Positions 26,761 through 34,313 of a DNA stretch of 64,000 bases are shown here, one piece after another. The position numbers were made by a program, and so were the translations under genes. The notes beneath the pieces are model-generated. The model did no database searches. It was not told where the DNA came from and saw nothing but the letters and a program-made list of their open reading frames with translations. Positions within the stretch are counted from its first letter, which is position 1, and the number at the start of each line of letters is the position of its first letter. The DNA comes from Streptomyces akebiae (lineage in GTDB: Bacteria; Actinomycetota; Actinomycetes; Streptomycetales; Streptomycetaceae): positions 6,448,001 through 6,512,000 of the forward strand of contig NZ_CP080647.1 of the NCBI RefSeq assembly GCF_019599145.1. Direction: 5' to 3'.

Positions 26761-27819
26761 ATGGTGGCAGGCCACGGAGCACGAGGCCGGAGCGGTGGGC
26801 GGCCGACGTTGGAAGAGGTCGCCGCACGGGCCGGTGTGGGCCGGGGGACGGTGTCCCGGGTGATCAACGGCTCGCCCAGGGTCAGTGACGCGACCCGTGC
26901 GGCGGTCGAGGCGGCCGTCGCGGAACTCGGCTACGTCCCCAACACGGCGGCCCGCGCGCTCGCGGCGAACCGCACGGACGCGATCGCGATGGTCGTGCCC
27001 GAGCCGGAGACCCGCTTCTTCGCGGAACCGTACTTCTCCGACATCCTCAAGGGCGTGGGCGCCCAGCTGTCCGACACGGAGATGCAGCTCCTGCTGATCT
27101 TCGCGGGCAGCGACCGGGAGCGCCGCCGGCTGGCCCAGTACCTCGCCGCGCACCGCGTCGACGGTGTCCTCCTGGTCTCGGTGCACGCGGACGACCCGCT
27201 TCCCGATCTGCTGTCGCAACTGGAAATTCCGGCGGTGATCAGCGGCCCGCGCTCGGAGCACGAGACGCTCCCCTCCGTCGACTCCGACAACTACGGCGGC
27301 GGCCGCTCGGCGGTGGAGCACCTGATCGCGCGGGGCCGCACCCGCATCGCCACGATCACCGGGCGCCTCGACGTCTACGGTGCCCAGCGGCGCATCGAGG
27401 GCTACCGCGACGCCCTGGAGGACGCGGGCCGCGAGGTCGACGAGCGCCTGATCGCCCCCGGTGACTTCACGGAGGAGGGCGGCCGCAGGGCGATGCGGGA
27501 ACTCCTGGCCCGCTGCCCGGACCTCGACGCGGTCTTCGTCGAGTCCGACGTCATGGCGGCGGGCGCCCGCCAGGTCCTGCGCGAGGCGGGCCTGCGCATA
27601 CCTGACGACGTCGCCCTCGTCGGCTACGACGACTCGGCGATCGCCCGCCACATGGATCCCCCGCTGACGAGCGTTCGCCAGCCCATAGTGGAGATGGGCC
27701 GGGCCATGATCGACCTCCTCCTCGACGAGATCGCGGACCGCCGCCCGGCGGTGTCGCGGGGGTTGGAGCGGCGGCAGGTCGTGCTGCCCACGGAGCTGGT
27801 GGAGCGGGATTCCTCCTGA
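26761..27819 (+). CDS. cebR: LacI-family cellobiose repressor CebR
   Basis: The product has 352 residues. The HTH is PTLEEVAARAGVGRGTVSRV with the hinge helix at YVPNTAARALAANRT. The ligand-binding domain follows (IAMVVPEPETRFFAEPYFSD; ALVGYDDSAIARHMDPPLTS). ATG 26761 follows GGAGG; GTG 26764 is an alternative. It is divergent from cebE and should repress cebEFG-bglC through the two TGGRAGCGCTCCCA sites. In pathogenic Streptomyces the same repressor also gates phytotoxin synthesis, but no such genes are seen here. Confidence 0.92.
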   Translation: MVAGHGARGRSGGRPTLEEVAARAGVGRGTVSRVINGSPRVSDATRAAVEAAVAELGYVPNTAARALAANRTDAIAMVVPEPETRFFAEPYFSDILKGVGAQLSDTEMQLLLIFAGSDRERRRLAQYLAAHRVDGVLLVSVHADDPLPDLLSQLEIPAVISGPRSEHETLPSVDSDNYGGGRSAVEHLIARGRTRIATITGRLDVYGAQRRIEGYRDALEDAGREVDERLIAPGDFTEEGGRRAMRELLARCPDLDAVFVESDVMAAGARQVLREAGLRIPDDVALVGYDDSAIARHMDPPLTSVRQPIVEMGRAMIDLLLDEIADRRPAVSRGLERRQVVLPTELVERDSS

Positions 27820-27827
27820 GCGCGGGC

Positions 27828-27843
27828 GCGGGGCGCGCCCCGC
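27828..27843 (+). terminator. GC palindrome after cebR
   Basis: GCGGGGCGCGCCCCGC is a perfect 16-bp palindrome starting 9 bases past the cebR stop. It has no separate loop, so as RNA its centre would open. It probably ends transcription between the convergent cebR and GntR genes. Confidence 0.4.
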
Positions 27844-27881
27844 TTGCGGGCTGCTCGAACGGGGCTGGTGACGACGTTGTG

Positions 27882-28187
27882 TCAACCGGCGGATTCGGCG
27901 TCGTCGGCTGACTCGGCGACCGCGCGCTCGATGACGAACGAGCCCTTGCCGACGACCGTCCGTACGTAACCCATCTCGGCCAGCAGCACCAAGGTCTTGC
28001 GGGCCGTTCCGCGGGCGATCCCGAACTCCTGCATCAGCCGGTCGACGCCGGGCACCGCGCGGCCCAGTGCGTAGGTGCCGTTGCCGATCCGGGAGATGAG
28101 CACTGCCGCGAGCTGCAGGTACAGCGGGTCGGCCGCTTCCGGATCCAGCTCGTCGTCCGGGCCGTAGCCCTTGGGGATGTCCACCAT
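27882..28187 (-). CDS. small GntR-family regulator
   Basis: The product has about 101 residues, a bare winged-helix with almost no effector domain. DPLYLQLAAVLISRIGNGTY and RLMQEFGIARGTARKTLVLL are the GntR signature. ATG 28187 (MVDIPKGYG) is preferred; ATG 28208 adds seven residues. Such stand-alone GntR proteins are common in Streptomyces and in their integrative elements. It is divergent from the two small proteins and the kinase-like gene and may regulate them; that is inferred from position. Confidence 0.8.
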   Translation of the reverse strand: MVDIPKGYGPDDELDPEAADPLYLQLAAVLISRIGNGTYALGRAVPGVDRLMQEFGIARGTARKTLVLLAEMGYVRTVVGKGSFVIERAVAESADDAESAG

Positions 28188-28346
28188 GGCTAGACCGTAT
28201 GTGCCCATGCAAAACAGGGTTCTTCTGTGTCATGCCATGGCAGGGCATGACCAGGTTGCGCTAACGTCGGGTGTGACACGAAACGACCCCCGCGACGCGG
28301 CGAACGTCCGGGGGCGTGGCCACCAGCTTCGAAGGAGCTGACGACA

Positions 28347-28691
28347 GTGAGCATTATCCACGCGTTCCTGCGGTGGGCCCTGGGCGTACTCGCCCCCGGC
28401 ACCGGCAGGCGCCGGGCCGTGCTTCCCGGCGGCACCGCCGGATCCCCTCCGCCCCCACGAACGGATGCGTCGCCCCCTGCCCCGCGACGACTCCCGGCCC
28501 AGCGATCCCCGTACGGCCTCCACGGACCGCTCGACGGCGGCGCCACCGTCATGGTCCGGCCTTACGTCGTCGAGTCCGAGCGGGAACAGGCCCGGCAGTC
28601 CCGGCGGCGGCTCGCCCTGGTGCTCGCGGCGGACTTCGGTATCGACCTCGATGAGCATGTGGTCGGCGCGGTGGCGAAGGCGGTGGCGTGA
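28347..28691 (+). CDS. hypothetical protein (114 aa)
   Basis: The GTG start follows GAAGGAG. The N-terminus MSIIHAFLRWALGVLAPG could be an amphipathic or short membrane-associated helix. A Pro/Arg-rich linker (20-58) leads to a helical end, EREQARQSRRRLALVLAADF, then DEHVVGAVAKAVA. No family recognised. It is translationally coupled to the next gene. Confidence 0.6.
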   Translation: MSIIHAFLRWALGVLAPGTGRRRAVLPGGTAGSPPPPRTDASPPAPRRLPAQRSPYGLHGPLDGGATVMVRPYVVESEREQARQSRRRLALVLAADFGIDLDEHVVGAVAKAVA

Positions 28692-28942
28692 TGAGCGTCT
28701 GTGAACCTCCCCGCCGCCCCGACCCGCTGGGGGTGGACCTCGGTGACACCGTTCGGGACGCGCGAAGCGGGCGGATCGGCAGGGTGATGGGCTTCGTCGG
28801 CCCGTACGTCCAACTGCGGCCGGTCGGCGGCGGCCGGGAATGGGACGCCCTGCTGGAAGGGCTCAGGCCGGTGACTCGGTCCGAGGCGCTGAGGGAAGGC
28901 GTCGCCCGGAGCAACGCACGGTCGAGAGGGGAGCAGTTGTAG
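28688..28942 (+). CDS. small SH3/KOW-like hypothetical protein
   Basis: The product has 84 residues. LGDTVRDARSGRIGRVMGFV followed by GPYVQLRPVGGGREW reads as a small SH3- or KOW-like beta-barrel. The start is GTG 28688, overlapping the previous stop, or ATG 28691. It is the third member of the unit opened by the GntR gene. Confidence 0.65.
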   Translation: MMSVCEPPRRPDPLGVDLGDTVRDARSGRIGRVMGFVGPYVQLRPVGGGREWDALLEGLRPVTRSEALREGVARSNARSRGEQL

Positions 28943-28987
28943 CGGCGGCCTCGCACGCCGGGCCGTGCGTCCGGCAGCCTGGCCTTC

Positions 28988-29830
28988 ATGGAGCAGCTCG
29001 GTGGTGGGGAAAGCGCGGGCGGTCATCCGCTGTTGAACGTCGACCGGGTCGAGGAGCCCCTGGGGGCGTACCTGGCCCGGATCGGCGACGTCTTCCGGGT
29101 GTTCGGCAAACAGGACTCGGGGTGCGTGGCCTACGGTGTGCGGCTGCCGGACCGCGGCGAGCGGTGGTTCGTGAAGACGGCGATCGCTGCCGTGGGCCGA
29201 CGGTCGCTGGAGCGGGCGTGGGGCTTCCACCGGGCCGTGCGGCACCCGGTGATCGTCCCGCAGGTGCATCGGATCGCCCTGCGGGACGGGACGGCCGTGG
29301 TCATGCCCTGGCGGGACGGCGAGGTGCTGTACGACCCGGCGGAGCGCGGCCGAGGGGACCGTACGAGCCCCGGCAGCCCGATGGCACGCTTCCGCTCCCT
29401 GCCCGTCGACCGGATCGAGGCGGCCTTCGCTGACGTCCTGAACGCCCATCTCGCTGTCGAGGCCGCCGGGTACGTCGCCGTGGACCTCTACGACGGGGCC
29501 CTGCTGTACGACTTCGCGGCGGCGAAGATGCGTCTGGTCGACCTCGACGAGTACCGTCCCGGCCCCTTCGTGCTGGACGCCGAGCGGTTGCCGGGCTCCA
29601 CGCGCTTCATGGCGCCGGAGGAGTTCGAACGCGGTGCGACCATCGACTCCCGCACCACGGTCCACGCGCTGGGCCGCACCGCACGGCTGCTGCTCGACGC
29701 GGGCGACGAGGAGAGCGCCTGGCGGGGTACGGCGGCCCAACTGGCGGTCCTGGAGCGGGCCACGCACCCCGACCCGGCTCAACGCTTCGCCGGCGTGAGG
29801 GAGTTCAGGGGAGCGTGGCTGCGTAGCTGA
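28988..29830 (+). CDS. serine/threonine-kinase-like protein
   Basis: The product has 280 residues. Kinase-fold marks are RWFVKTAIAAV (the ATP-anchoring Lys), VAVDLYDGALLYDF in place of the usual HRDxxxxN catalytic loop, LVDLDEY in place of DFG, and FMAPEEFERG as the APE motif. The glycine loop is not obvious. The catalytic Asp and metal Asp seem kept, so activity is possible. There is no membrane segment. It follows the two small proteins closely and probably belongs with them. Confidence 0.72.
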   Translation: MEQLGGGESAGGHPLLNVDRVEEPLGAYLARIGDVFRVFGKQDSGCVAYGVRLPDRGERWFVKTAIAAVGRRSLERAWGFHRAVRHPVIVPQVHRIALRDGTAVVMPWRDGEVLYDPAERGRGDRTSPGSPMARFRSLPVDRIEAAFADVLNAHLAVEAAGYVAVDLYDGALLYDFAAAKMRLVDLDEYRPGPFVLDAERLPGSTRFMAPEEFERGATIDSRTTVHALGRTARLLLDAGDEESAWRGTAAQLAVLERATHPDPAQRFAGVREFRGAWLRS

Positions 29831-29841
29831 GGTCCTTCGCC

Positions 29842-30087
29842 GTGAGGGAGTCGGGGGCCAGGCCCGCCGCGTACTTCGCGGACGAGCCCGACACCACCTT
29901 CGGGATGCTGTCCGCGCGCTGCCGGAAGCAGATCACGCGCGCCGGCATGGCCGTGCTGACCGAACGGGCCGAGCAGACCGGGCGGGCCATCGGGGACTCC
30001 GAGCCGAAGGACGTGAAGCGGTTCGAGATCCAGAAACAGGAGCCGTGGACCCGTGAGGCGAGGGTCTGGCGCTACGACGACTGCTGA
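29842..30087 (+). CDS. hypothetical protein (81 aa), possibly a gene remnant
   Basis: Third codon positions in this frame are almost all G or C, so the stretch is or was coding. The GTG start lies 12 bases after the kinase-like gene. The product has Cys and Lys/Arg-rich segments (LSARCRKQITRAGMAVLTER) and ends EARVWRYDDC. I do not recognise it. It may be the C-terminal end of a longer gene whose front was lost, because no clear ribosome site precedes it. Confidence 0.45.
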   Translation: MRESGARPAAYFADEPDTTFGMLSARCRKQITRAGMAVLTERAEQTGRAIGDSEPKDVKRFEIQKQEPWTREARVWRYDDC

Positions 30088-30114
30088 GCCCGCGGCGGGT
30101 GACCGACCGCACAC

Positions 30115-30152
30115 GAACAAGCCCCGATCTGTTCCCAGATCGGGGCTTGTTC
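30115..30152 (-). terminator. 17-bp hairpin terminator beyond tRNA-His
   Basis: GAACAAGCCCCGATCTG (30115-30131) pairs perfectly with CAGATCGGGGCTTGTTC (30136-30152) around a TTCC loop. It begins 5 bases past the tRNA 3' end on the minus strand and also lies 28 bases past the 81-aa plus-strand gene, so it can serve both directions. Confidence 0.85.
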
Positions 30153-30157
30153 CTCAG

Positions 30158-30230
30158 GGTGAGTGACGGGACTCGAACCCGCGGCATCCTGGACCACAAC
30201 CAGGTGCTCTACCAGCTGAGCTACACCCAC
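30158..30230 (-). tRNA. tRNA-His (anticodon GTG)
   Basis: A full cloverleaf of 73 bases can be drawn. The acceptor stem is GTGGGTG with CACTCAC, the D arm GCTC/GAGC, the anticodon stem CCTGG/CCAGG around TTGTGGT, and the T arm GCGGG-TTCGAGT-CCCGT. The discriminator is C and the base before position 1 is G (30231), the G-1:C73 pair that identifies tRNA-His. CCA is not encoded. It lies downstream of ornA on the same strand. Confidence 0.95.
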
Positions 30231-30357
30231 CATGACCGGCGGTTCATCCGAAGGTTTCACCGACCGGCCGAGAAAAAGTGTACAGGGTCCTGAGGGGTGC
30301 CCGCGCACACGTTTCGGTGGGGGCGGTTCCGGGGCCGGACGGGCCCCGGGGCGCGGG

Positions 30358-30960
30358 CTACCCCGCGGGCAGGACGTGCTTCGCGGCGATCGTGCGGGCC
30401 GTGTCCGAGTCGGGGCCGGGCTGCGGGACGAAGATCGCCTCGCGGTAGTAGCGGAGTTCGGCGATGGATTCGCGGATGTCGGCGAGGGCCCGGTGGTTGC
30501 CGTTCTTCTCCGGGCTGTTGAAGTACGCCCTCGGGTACCAGCGGCGGGCCAGCTCCTTGATCGAGGAGACGTCCACGATGCGGTAGTGGAGGTACTCCTC
30601 CAGCGCCGGCATGTCCCGCAGGAGGAATCCCCGGTCCGTGCCCACCGAGTTGCCGCACAGCGGAGCCTTGCGCGGTTCCTTCACGTGTTCCCGTACATAC
30701 GCCAGGACCTGCTCCTCGGCGTCGGCGAGCGTCGTGCCGCCGGCCAGCACGTCGAGCAGGCCGGACGCGGTGTGCATCTCGCGCACCACCTCCGGCATCG
30801 TCTCCAGCGCCGAGTCCGGCGGGCGGACGACGATGTCGACTCCTTCGCCGAGCACGTTCAGCTCGGAGTCGGTGACGAGGGCGGCCACCTCGATGAGCGC
30901 GTCGTCCGACAGCGAGAGGCCGGTCATCTCGCAGTCGATCCACACCATGCGATCGTTCAT
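30358..30960 (-). CDS. ornA: oligoribonuclease
   Basis: The product has 200 residues. It is a DEDDh exonuclease: Asp9 and Glu11 in [11 protein letters not shown], the Asp of GTDRGFL, and [11 protein letters not shown] with the His and last Asp. It degrades 2-5 nt RNA and the linear product of cyclic-di-GMP. ATG 30960 gives the family-standard MNDRMVW start; an ATG 9 bases earlier is less likely. It lies downstream of adpA on the same strand, an order conserved in Streptomyces, with a strong hairpin between them. Confidence 0.95.
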   Translation of the reverse strand: MNDRMVWIDCEMTGLSLSDDALIEVAALVTDSELNVLGEGVDIVVRPPDSALETMPEVVREMHTASGLLDVLAGGTTLADAEEQVLAYVREHVKEPRKAPLCGNSVGTDRGFLLRDMPALEEYLHYRIVDVSSIKELARRWYPRAYFNSPEKNGNHRALADIRESIAELRYYREAIFVPQPGPDSDTARTIAAKHVLPAG

Positions 30961-30991
30961 GTGTCTCACCTTACGGCCCGTGACAGCCGTA

Positions 30992-31046
30992 CGGCCCGGT
31001 CCTGCACCAGGGTGATCACGGGGTGATCAGGTGCGGGACCGGGCCG
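30992..31046 (-). terminator. large hairpin between adpA and ornA
   Basis: Seventeen pairs, one of them G-U, join 30992-31008 to 31030-31046 around a 21-base loop. The loop itself contains GTGATCAC and TGATCA. It begins 33 bases past the adpA stop. It could end adpA transcripts, attenuate read-through into ornA or be a processing site. Confidence 0.65.
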
Positions 31047-31078
31047 CAGGGCCGGTACGAGCCGTGAGCACTACACCG

Positions 31079-32305
31079 CTACGGCGCGCTGCGCTGGCCC
31101 GGCAGGCGGCCCGTCGCGTACAGCTCCGGCTTGGCGCCCTCCGTGGAGAGGGACGCCGACGGCGCCAGGGCGCTCGCCGCGGCCGTGCGTCGGGCCTGGA
31201 GCGGCACCGGCGCGTGCTCCGGCGCCATCGGGGACGGCCCCGGCACACCGTGCGGGCCGTCGTGGTGGTCACCGGGCTTGTCGCCCTGCGGCCGCCGTGC
31301 CCGGTACGCCGCCCGGTAGGCGGCCGGGGACGAACCCAGCTGCCGCCGGAAGTGCCCGCGCAGCGCCACCGGCGAACGGAAGCCGCACCGCCCCGCGACC
31401 TCGTCCACCGAGTAGTCCGACGTCTCCAGGAGACGCTGCGCCTGCAGTACGCGCTGAGTGATCAGCCACTGCAGGGGAGCGCTCCCGGTGAGCGAGCGGA
31501 ACCGGCGGTCGAACGTACGACGGCTCATGTACGCCCGTGCCGCGAGCGTCTCCACGTCGAACTGCTCGTGGAGGTGCTCCAGCGCCCAGGCGACGACCTC
31601 GGCGAGCGGGTCGGCGCCGATCTCCTCGGGTAAAGACCGATCGAGGTAGCGCTCCTGGCCGCCCGATCGACGTGGTGGCACGACGAGACGCCGGGCCAGG
31701 GCCCCTGCCGCCTCGTTGCCGTGGTCCGTCCGCACGATGTGCAGACAGAGATCGATTCCGGCCGCGGTGCCGGCCGAGGTGAGTACGTCCCCGTCGTCCA
31801 CGAAGAGTTCTCGTGGGTCGACGTGGACGGACGGATAGCGCTTGGCCAGCGTCGGCGCGTACATCCAGTGTGTCGTCGCGGGCCGGCCGTCCAGCAGGCC
31901 CGCGGCGGCCAGCACGAACGCGCCGGTGCACAGGCCGACGATGCGGGCACCCTCTTCGTGCGCTCGGCGCAGTGCGTCGAGCGCTTCCTCCGGTGGCGGT
32001 GAGGTGATCGAACGCCATGCGGGCACGACCACCGTGCCCGCACGCGAGATCGCCTCCAGGCCGTTCGGTGCGGTGAGTTCCAGGCCCCCTGTGGTCCGCA
32101 GCGGGCCTTCCTCGCCCGCGCACACCAGCAAGCGGTAGCGCGGTACGCCGGCGTCCTGGCGGTCGATCCCGAACACCGACAGTGGTATGGAACTCTCGAA
32201 GATGGGGCCGCCGCTGAACAGCAGCACCGCGACGATCTCCTTGCGGCGTCGCCCGGACAGCTTCCGGGCCGCGGCTTCCGGCGCGGCGGTGGAGTCGTGG
32301 CTCAT
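31079..32305 (-). CDS. adpA: AdpA, AraC-family master regulator of development
   Basis: The product has 408 residues. The N-terminal half is a DJ-1/PfpI-like dimerisation domain (VAVLLFSGGPIFESSIPLSV; RIVGLCTGAFVLAAAGLLDG). The C-terminal half is the AraC DNA-binding domain (LAARAYMSRRTFDRRFRSLT; DEVAGRCGFRSPVALRGHFR). A single TTA codon, Leu225 at 31631-31633, lies in the linker, the place where AdpA orthologues carry it, so translation depends on the bldA leucyl-tRNA. The tail from about 335 is Pro/Ala-rich. ATG 32305 follows GAGGGGGG. It controls sporulation and antibiotic genes. Confidence 0.95.
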   Translation of the reverse strand: MSHDSTAAPEAAARKLSGRRRKEIVAVLLFSGGPIFESSIPLSVFGIDRQDAGVPRYRLLVCAGEEGPLRTTGGLELTAPNGLEAISRAGTVVVPAWRSITSPPPEEALDALRRAHEEGARIVGLCTGAFVLAAAGLLDGRPATTHWMYAPTLAKRYPSVHVDPRELFVDDGDVLTSAGTAAGIDLCLHIVRTDHGNEAAGALARRLVVPPRRSGGQERYLDRSLPEEIGADPLAEVVAWALEHLHEQFDVETLAARAYMSRRTFDRRFRSLTGSAPLQWLITQRVLQAQRLLETSDYSVDEVAGRCGFRSPVALRGHFRRQLGSSPAAYRAAYRARRPQGDKPGDHHDGPHGVPGPSPMAPEHAPVPLQARRTAAASALAPSASLSTEGAKPELYATGRLPGQRSAP

Positions 32306-32683
32306 ACTGCTAAGCCCCCCTCGGTGGTCGCGGCTCCTCGGTTGTGTCGCTCCTGCACGTTTCCCCTTGGTCCTGCACGAGTCCCCCGCCGTAAGACAGT
32401 CATGATCGAATCTACTGTGTCCCGTGGTGCCGGCGTGACCAGATCGCCAACCGGCACATTGTCGACATGGCAACTTGGCGTAAAGCATTCGATCACGAAG
32501 CGTTGCACTCGTGGGCCGTGCAGGGAAGTGCGCCTTGTCCCAGTGGCCGGTCCACGTAGGGTGCGCGCGGGCTCTGGACCCCTTTCAGTGCAGGTCGAAC
32601 GGGGGGTGGAGGGGTGTTCGACCAAGGGACGTGCAGGTGGCCGAAGTTGGCTGAAAAGATACGGGGGTGTGCGCGGAAACCGG
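32306..32683. other. adpA upstream region
   Basis: No gene is supported in these 378 bases. They should hold the adpA promoter and long leader. The least GC-rich part is around 32395-32500 (TAAGACAGTCATGATCGAATC; TGGCAACTTGGCGTAAAGCA), where a promoter and AdpA or A-factor-receptor-type sites would be expected. I could not pick a convincing match to a known operator. Confidence 0.4.
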
Positions 32684-33127
32684 TCAGTCGACCGGCGTAC
32701 TCGGGCCGGAGTTCCGTCCGCCCCCGTGCGCCCCGGAGGGGGAGCGTCCGCGCCGGCCGCGCGAGGAGGCGCGATCTTCGGCCATCGAACGGGCGGCGGT
32801 GGCGCGGGCCGCTCCGCGCTCGGACTGGCGGAGCAGGACGCGGCAGACGCCGGTGACCGCGGCGAGACCGAGGGCCGCGCCGGTGGCGCCGGCGAGCGAG
32901 GTGCCGTACCAGACGAGGACGATCGGGACGAGGACGCAGCTGAACGCCGCCCAGCGAACCACGTCCGTGGCGGTGTCGGCGGGCGTCGGGGGCGGGGGCG
33001 TGGCCGGGGGGATGTTGTCGGGTGCGGCTTCGAGGGCGGGGGTGGGGGCGGGGGCGGAGTCGGACGGGGGCGCGGTGCGGGGTGCTGTGCGGGGTGCGGT
33101 CCGGTGTGCTGTGCGGTGGGCGGGCAC
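32684..33127 (-). CDS. small membrane protein with repetitive N-terminus
   Basis: The product has 147 residues from GTG 33127, with a strong GGAGGGAG site. The first 20 residues repeat Arg-Thr-Ala-His/Pro. A Pro-rich stretch follows, then two hydrophobic segments (WAAFSCVLVPIVLVWYGTSL; GATGAALGLAAVTGVCRVLL), and a basic Gly/Arg-rich tail. Function unknown. It lies upstream of adpA on the same strand and is divergent from the universal stress gene. Confidence 0.65.
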   Translation of the reverse strand: MPAHRTAHRTAPRTAPRTAPPSDSAPAPTPALEAAPDNIPPATPPPPTPADTATDVVRWAAFSCVLVPIVLVWYGTSLAGATGAALGLAAVTGVCRVLLRQSERGAARATAARSMAEDRASSRGRRGRSPSGAHGGGRNSGPSTPVD

Positions 33128-33506
33128 TGCGGGCTCCCTCCTGGCTCCCTCGGGATCGGCTTACGGGGGTTCAACGCGTGTTCGACCCGTCGGTCACTGG
33201 TGCTGCTTGATCGGGTTGCCGTGGGGGTGCGGTCCTGGAGTGCTGTCGTGCCGCCCTCCGGGGCGGCCCGGCCCACCTTCCTGTGGAAACCGGCTGTACG
33301 TGGCAGCAACCATTGCGTTACGGGGCGGTGCTCGTGCATGCTCCCTGGAACCCCGCGCAGCCGGTGCGGGATCTGGGCGGAGGAGGCGTGCGGTCGTACC
33401 CTTGGGGGTATGGGGTTGGGAAGATGATTCCCGGACACGGCTCCGCCGCGCACCGACGTCCCATCCACGTCGTCCCATCCACGAGGATCCGAACGCCGAG
33501 ACACCC
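33128..33506. other. intergenic region before the universal stress gene
   Basis: No gene is supported in these 379 bases. They hold TACCCTTGGGGGTA (33397-33410), a short inverted repeat, and two near copies of CGTCCCATCCACG near 33460-33482. The promoters of the two divergent neighbours must lie here. Confidence 0.35.
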
Positions 33507-34037
33507 ATGGCCGGTCACGAATTCTTCGACTCCGCGGACCGCAAGCGGCGGCCCGTCGCCGATCACGCGGCGGCAGAGCCCCTTGCGGCGGAAGAGGCAC
33601 GCCCCTCCTGCGACCCCGCCTTCAAGCACGGCGTCGTCGTCGGCTTCGACGGTTCCACGTCCAGTGAGCGTGCCCTCGCGTACGCCATCGGCATGGCCCG
33701 CCGCTCCGGTTCGGGCCTGATCATCGTGCACGTCGCCAACCGGCTGCCCACGACCGTCTGGGCCGGCTGTGAGCCGCCCGTCTTCGTCGACGTCCCCGAT
33801 CACCGCACCGAGGTCCTCGGACTGGAGCTCGCCTGCGCCGACTATCTCGTCGAAGTGCCCTGGATCCTCGTCGAGCGCGGTGGTGACATCTGCCACGAAC
33901 TCGAAGAGGTGGGCCGGGAGTACGAGGCCGACGCGATCGTCGTCGGGTCGACGCACGGGATCGTCGGGCGGATCTTCGGGTCCGTCGCCGGGCGCCTCGC
34001 CAAGCGGGCGCAGCGGCCGGTCATCGTCATTCCCTGA
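33507..34037 (+). CDS. universal stress protein
   Basis: The product has 176 residues, a single Usp domain with a 40-residue acidic N-terminal extension. VVGFDGSTSSERALAYAIG opens the fold. VVGSTHGIVGRIFGSVAGRL matches the ATP-binding G-2x-G-9x-G(S/N) motif, so it probably binds ATP. ATG 33507 is the start. Stress or developmental control is likely but not visible. A shared terminator separates it from the convergent glmS. Confidence 0.9.
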   Translation: MAGHEFFDSADRKRRPVADHAAAEPLAAEEARPSCDPAFKHGVVVGFDGSTSSERALAYAIGMARRSGSGLIIVHVANRLPTTVWAGCEPPVFVDVPDHRTEVLGLELACADYLVEVPWILVERGGDICHELEEVGREYEADAIVVGSTHGIVGRIFGSVAGRLAKRAQRPVIVIP

Positions 34038-34249
34038 CCGCGCGGCGGCCGGTCGTCGTCGTTCCCTCGCGCATCCCCCGCCGCCTTTCCGGGCGGTCCG
34101 CGCCGCTTTCGGAAACGCGTAAGTCTACTGGCGCGTAGGGGTGTTTGTGTCTTTGTGAAGGGCATAACCCGCGTGATGCCGGACGGAGTGGTGTGACGGC
34201 CACGGGTAGTTGGCAGCGGCGTCGGGGTTGGGCGACCCCGGCGTACCGA

Positions 34250-34290
34250 ACGGACCCCCGCGTGATGGTTGGCATCACGCGGGGGTCCGT
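34250..34290. terminator. 18-bp bidirectional terminator between usp and glmS
   Basis: ACGGACCCCCGCGTGATG (34250-34267) pairs perfectly with CATCACGCGGGGGTCCGT (34273-34290) around GTTGG. It lies between two convergent genes, 24 bases past the glmS stop. Confidence 0.9.
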
Positions 34291-34313
34291 CCTCTTGAGA
34301 CCGGGGTGTGTCC

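Noticed and set aside
27882..30231. Integrative element beside tRNA-His
   Set aside because: No integrase, excisionase, replication gene or duplicated tRNA 3' end was seen; only the gene mix is suggestive.
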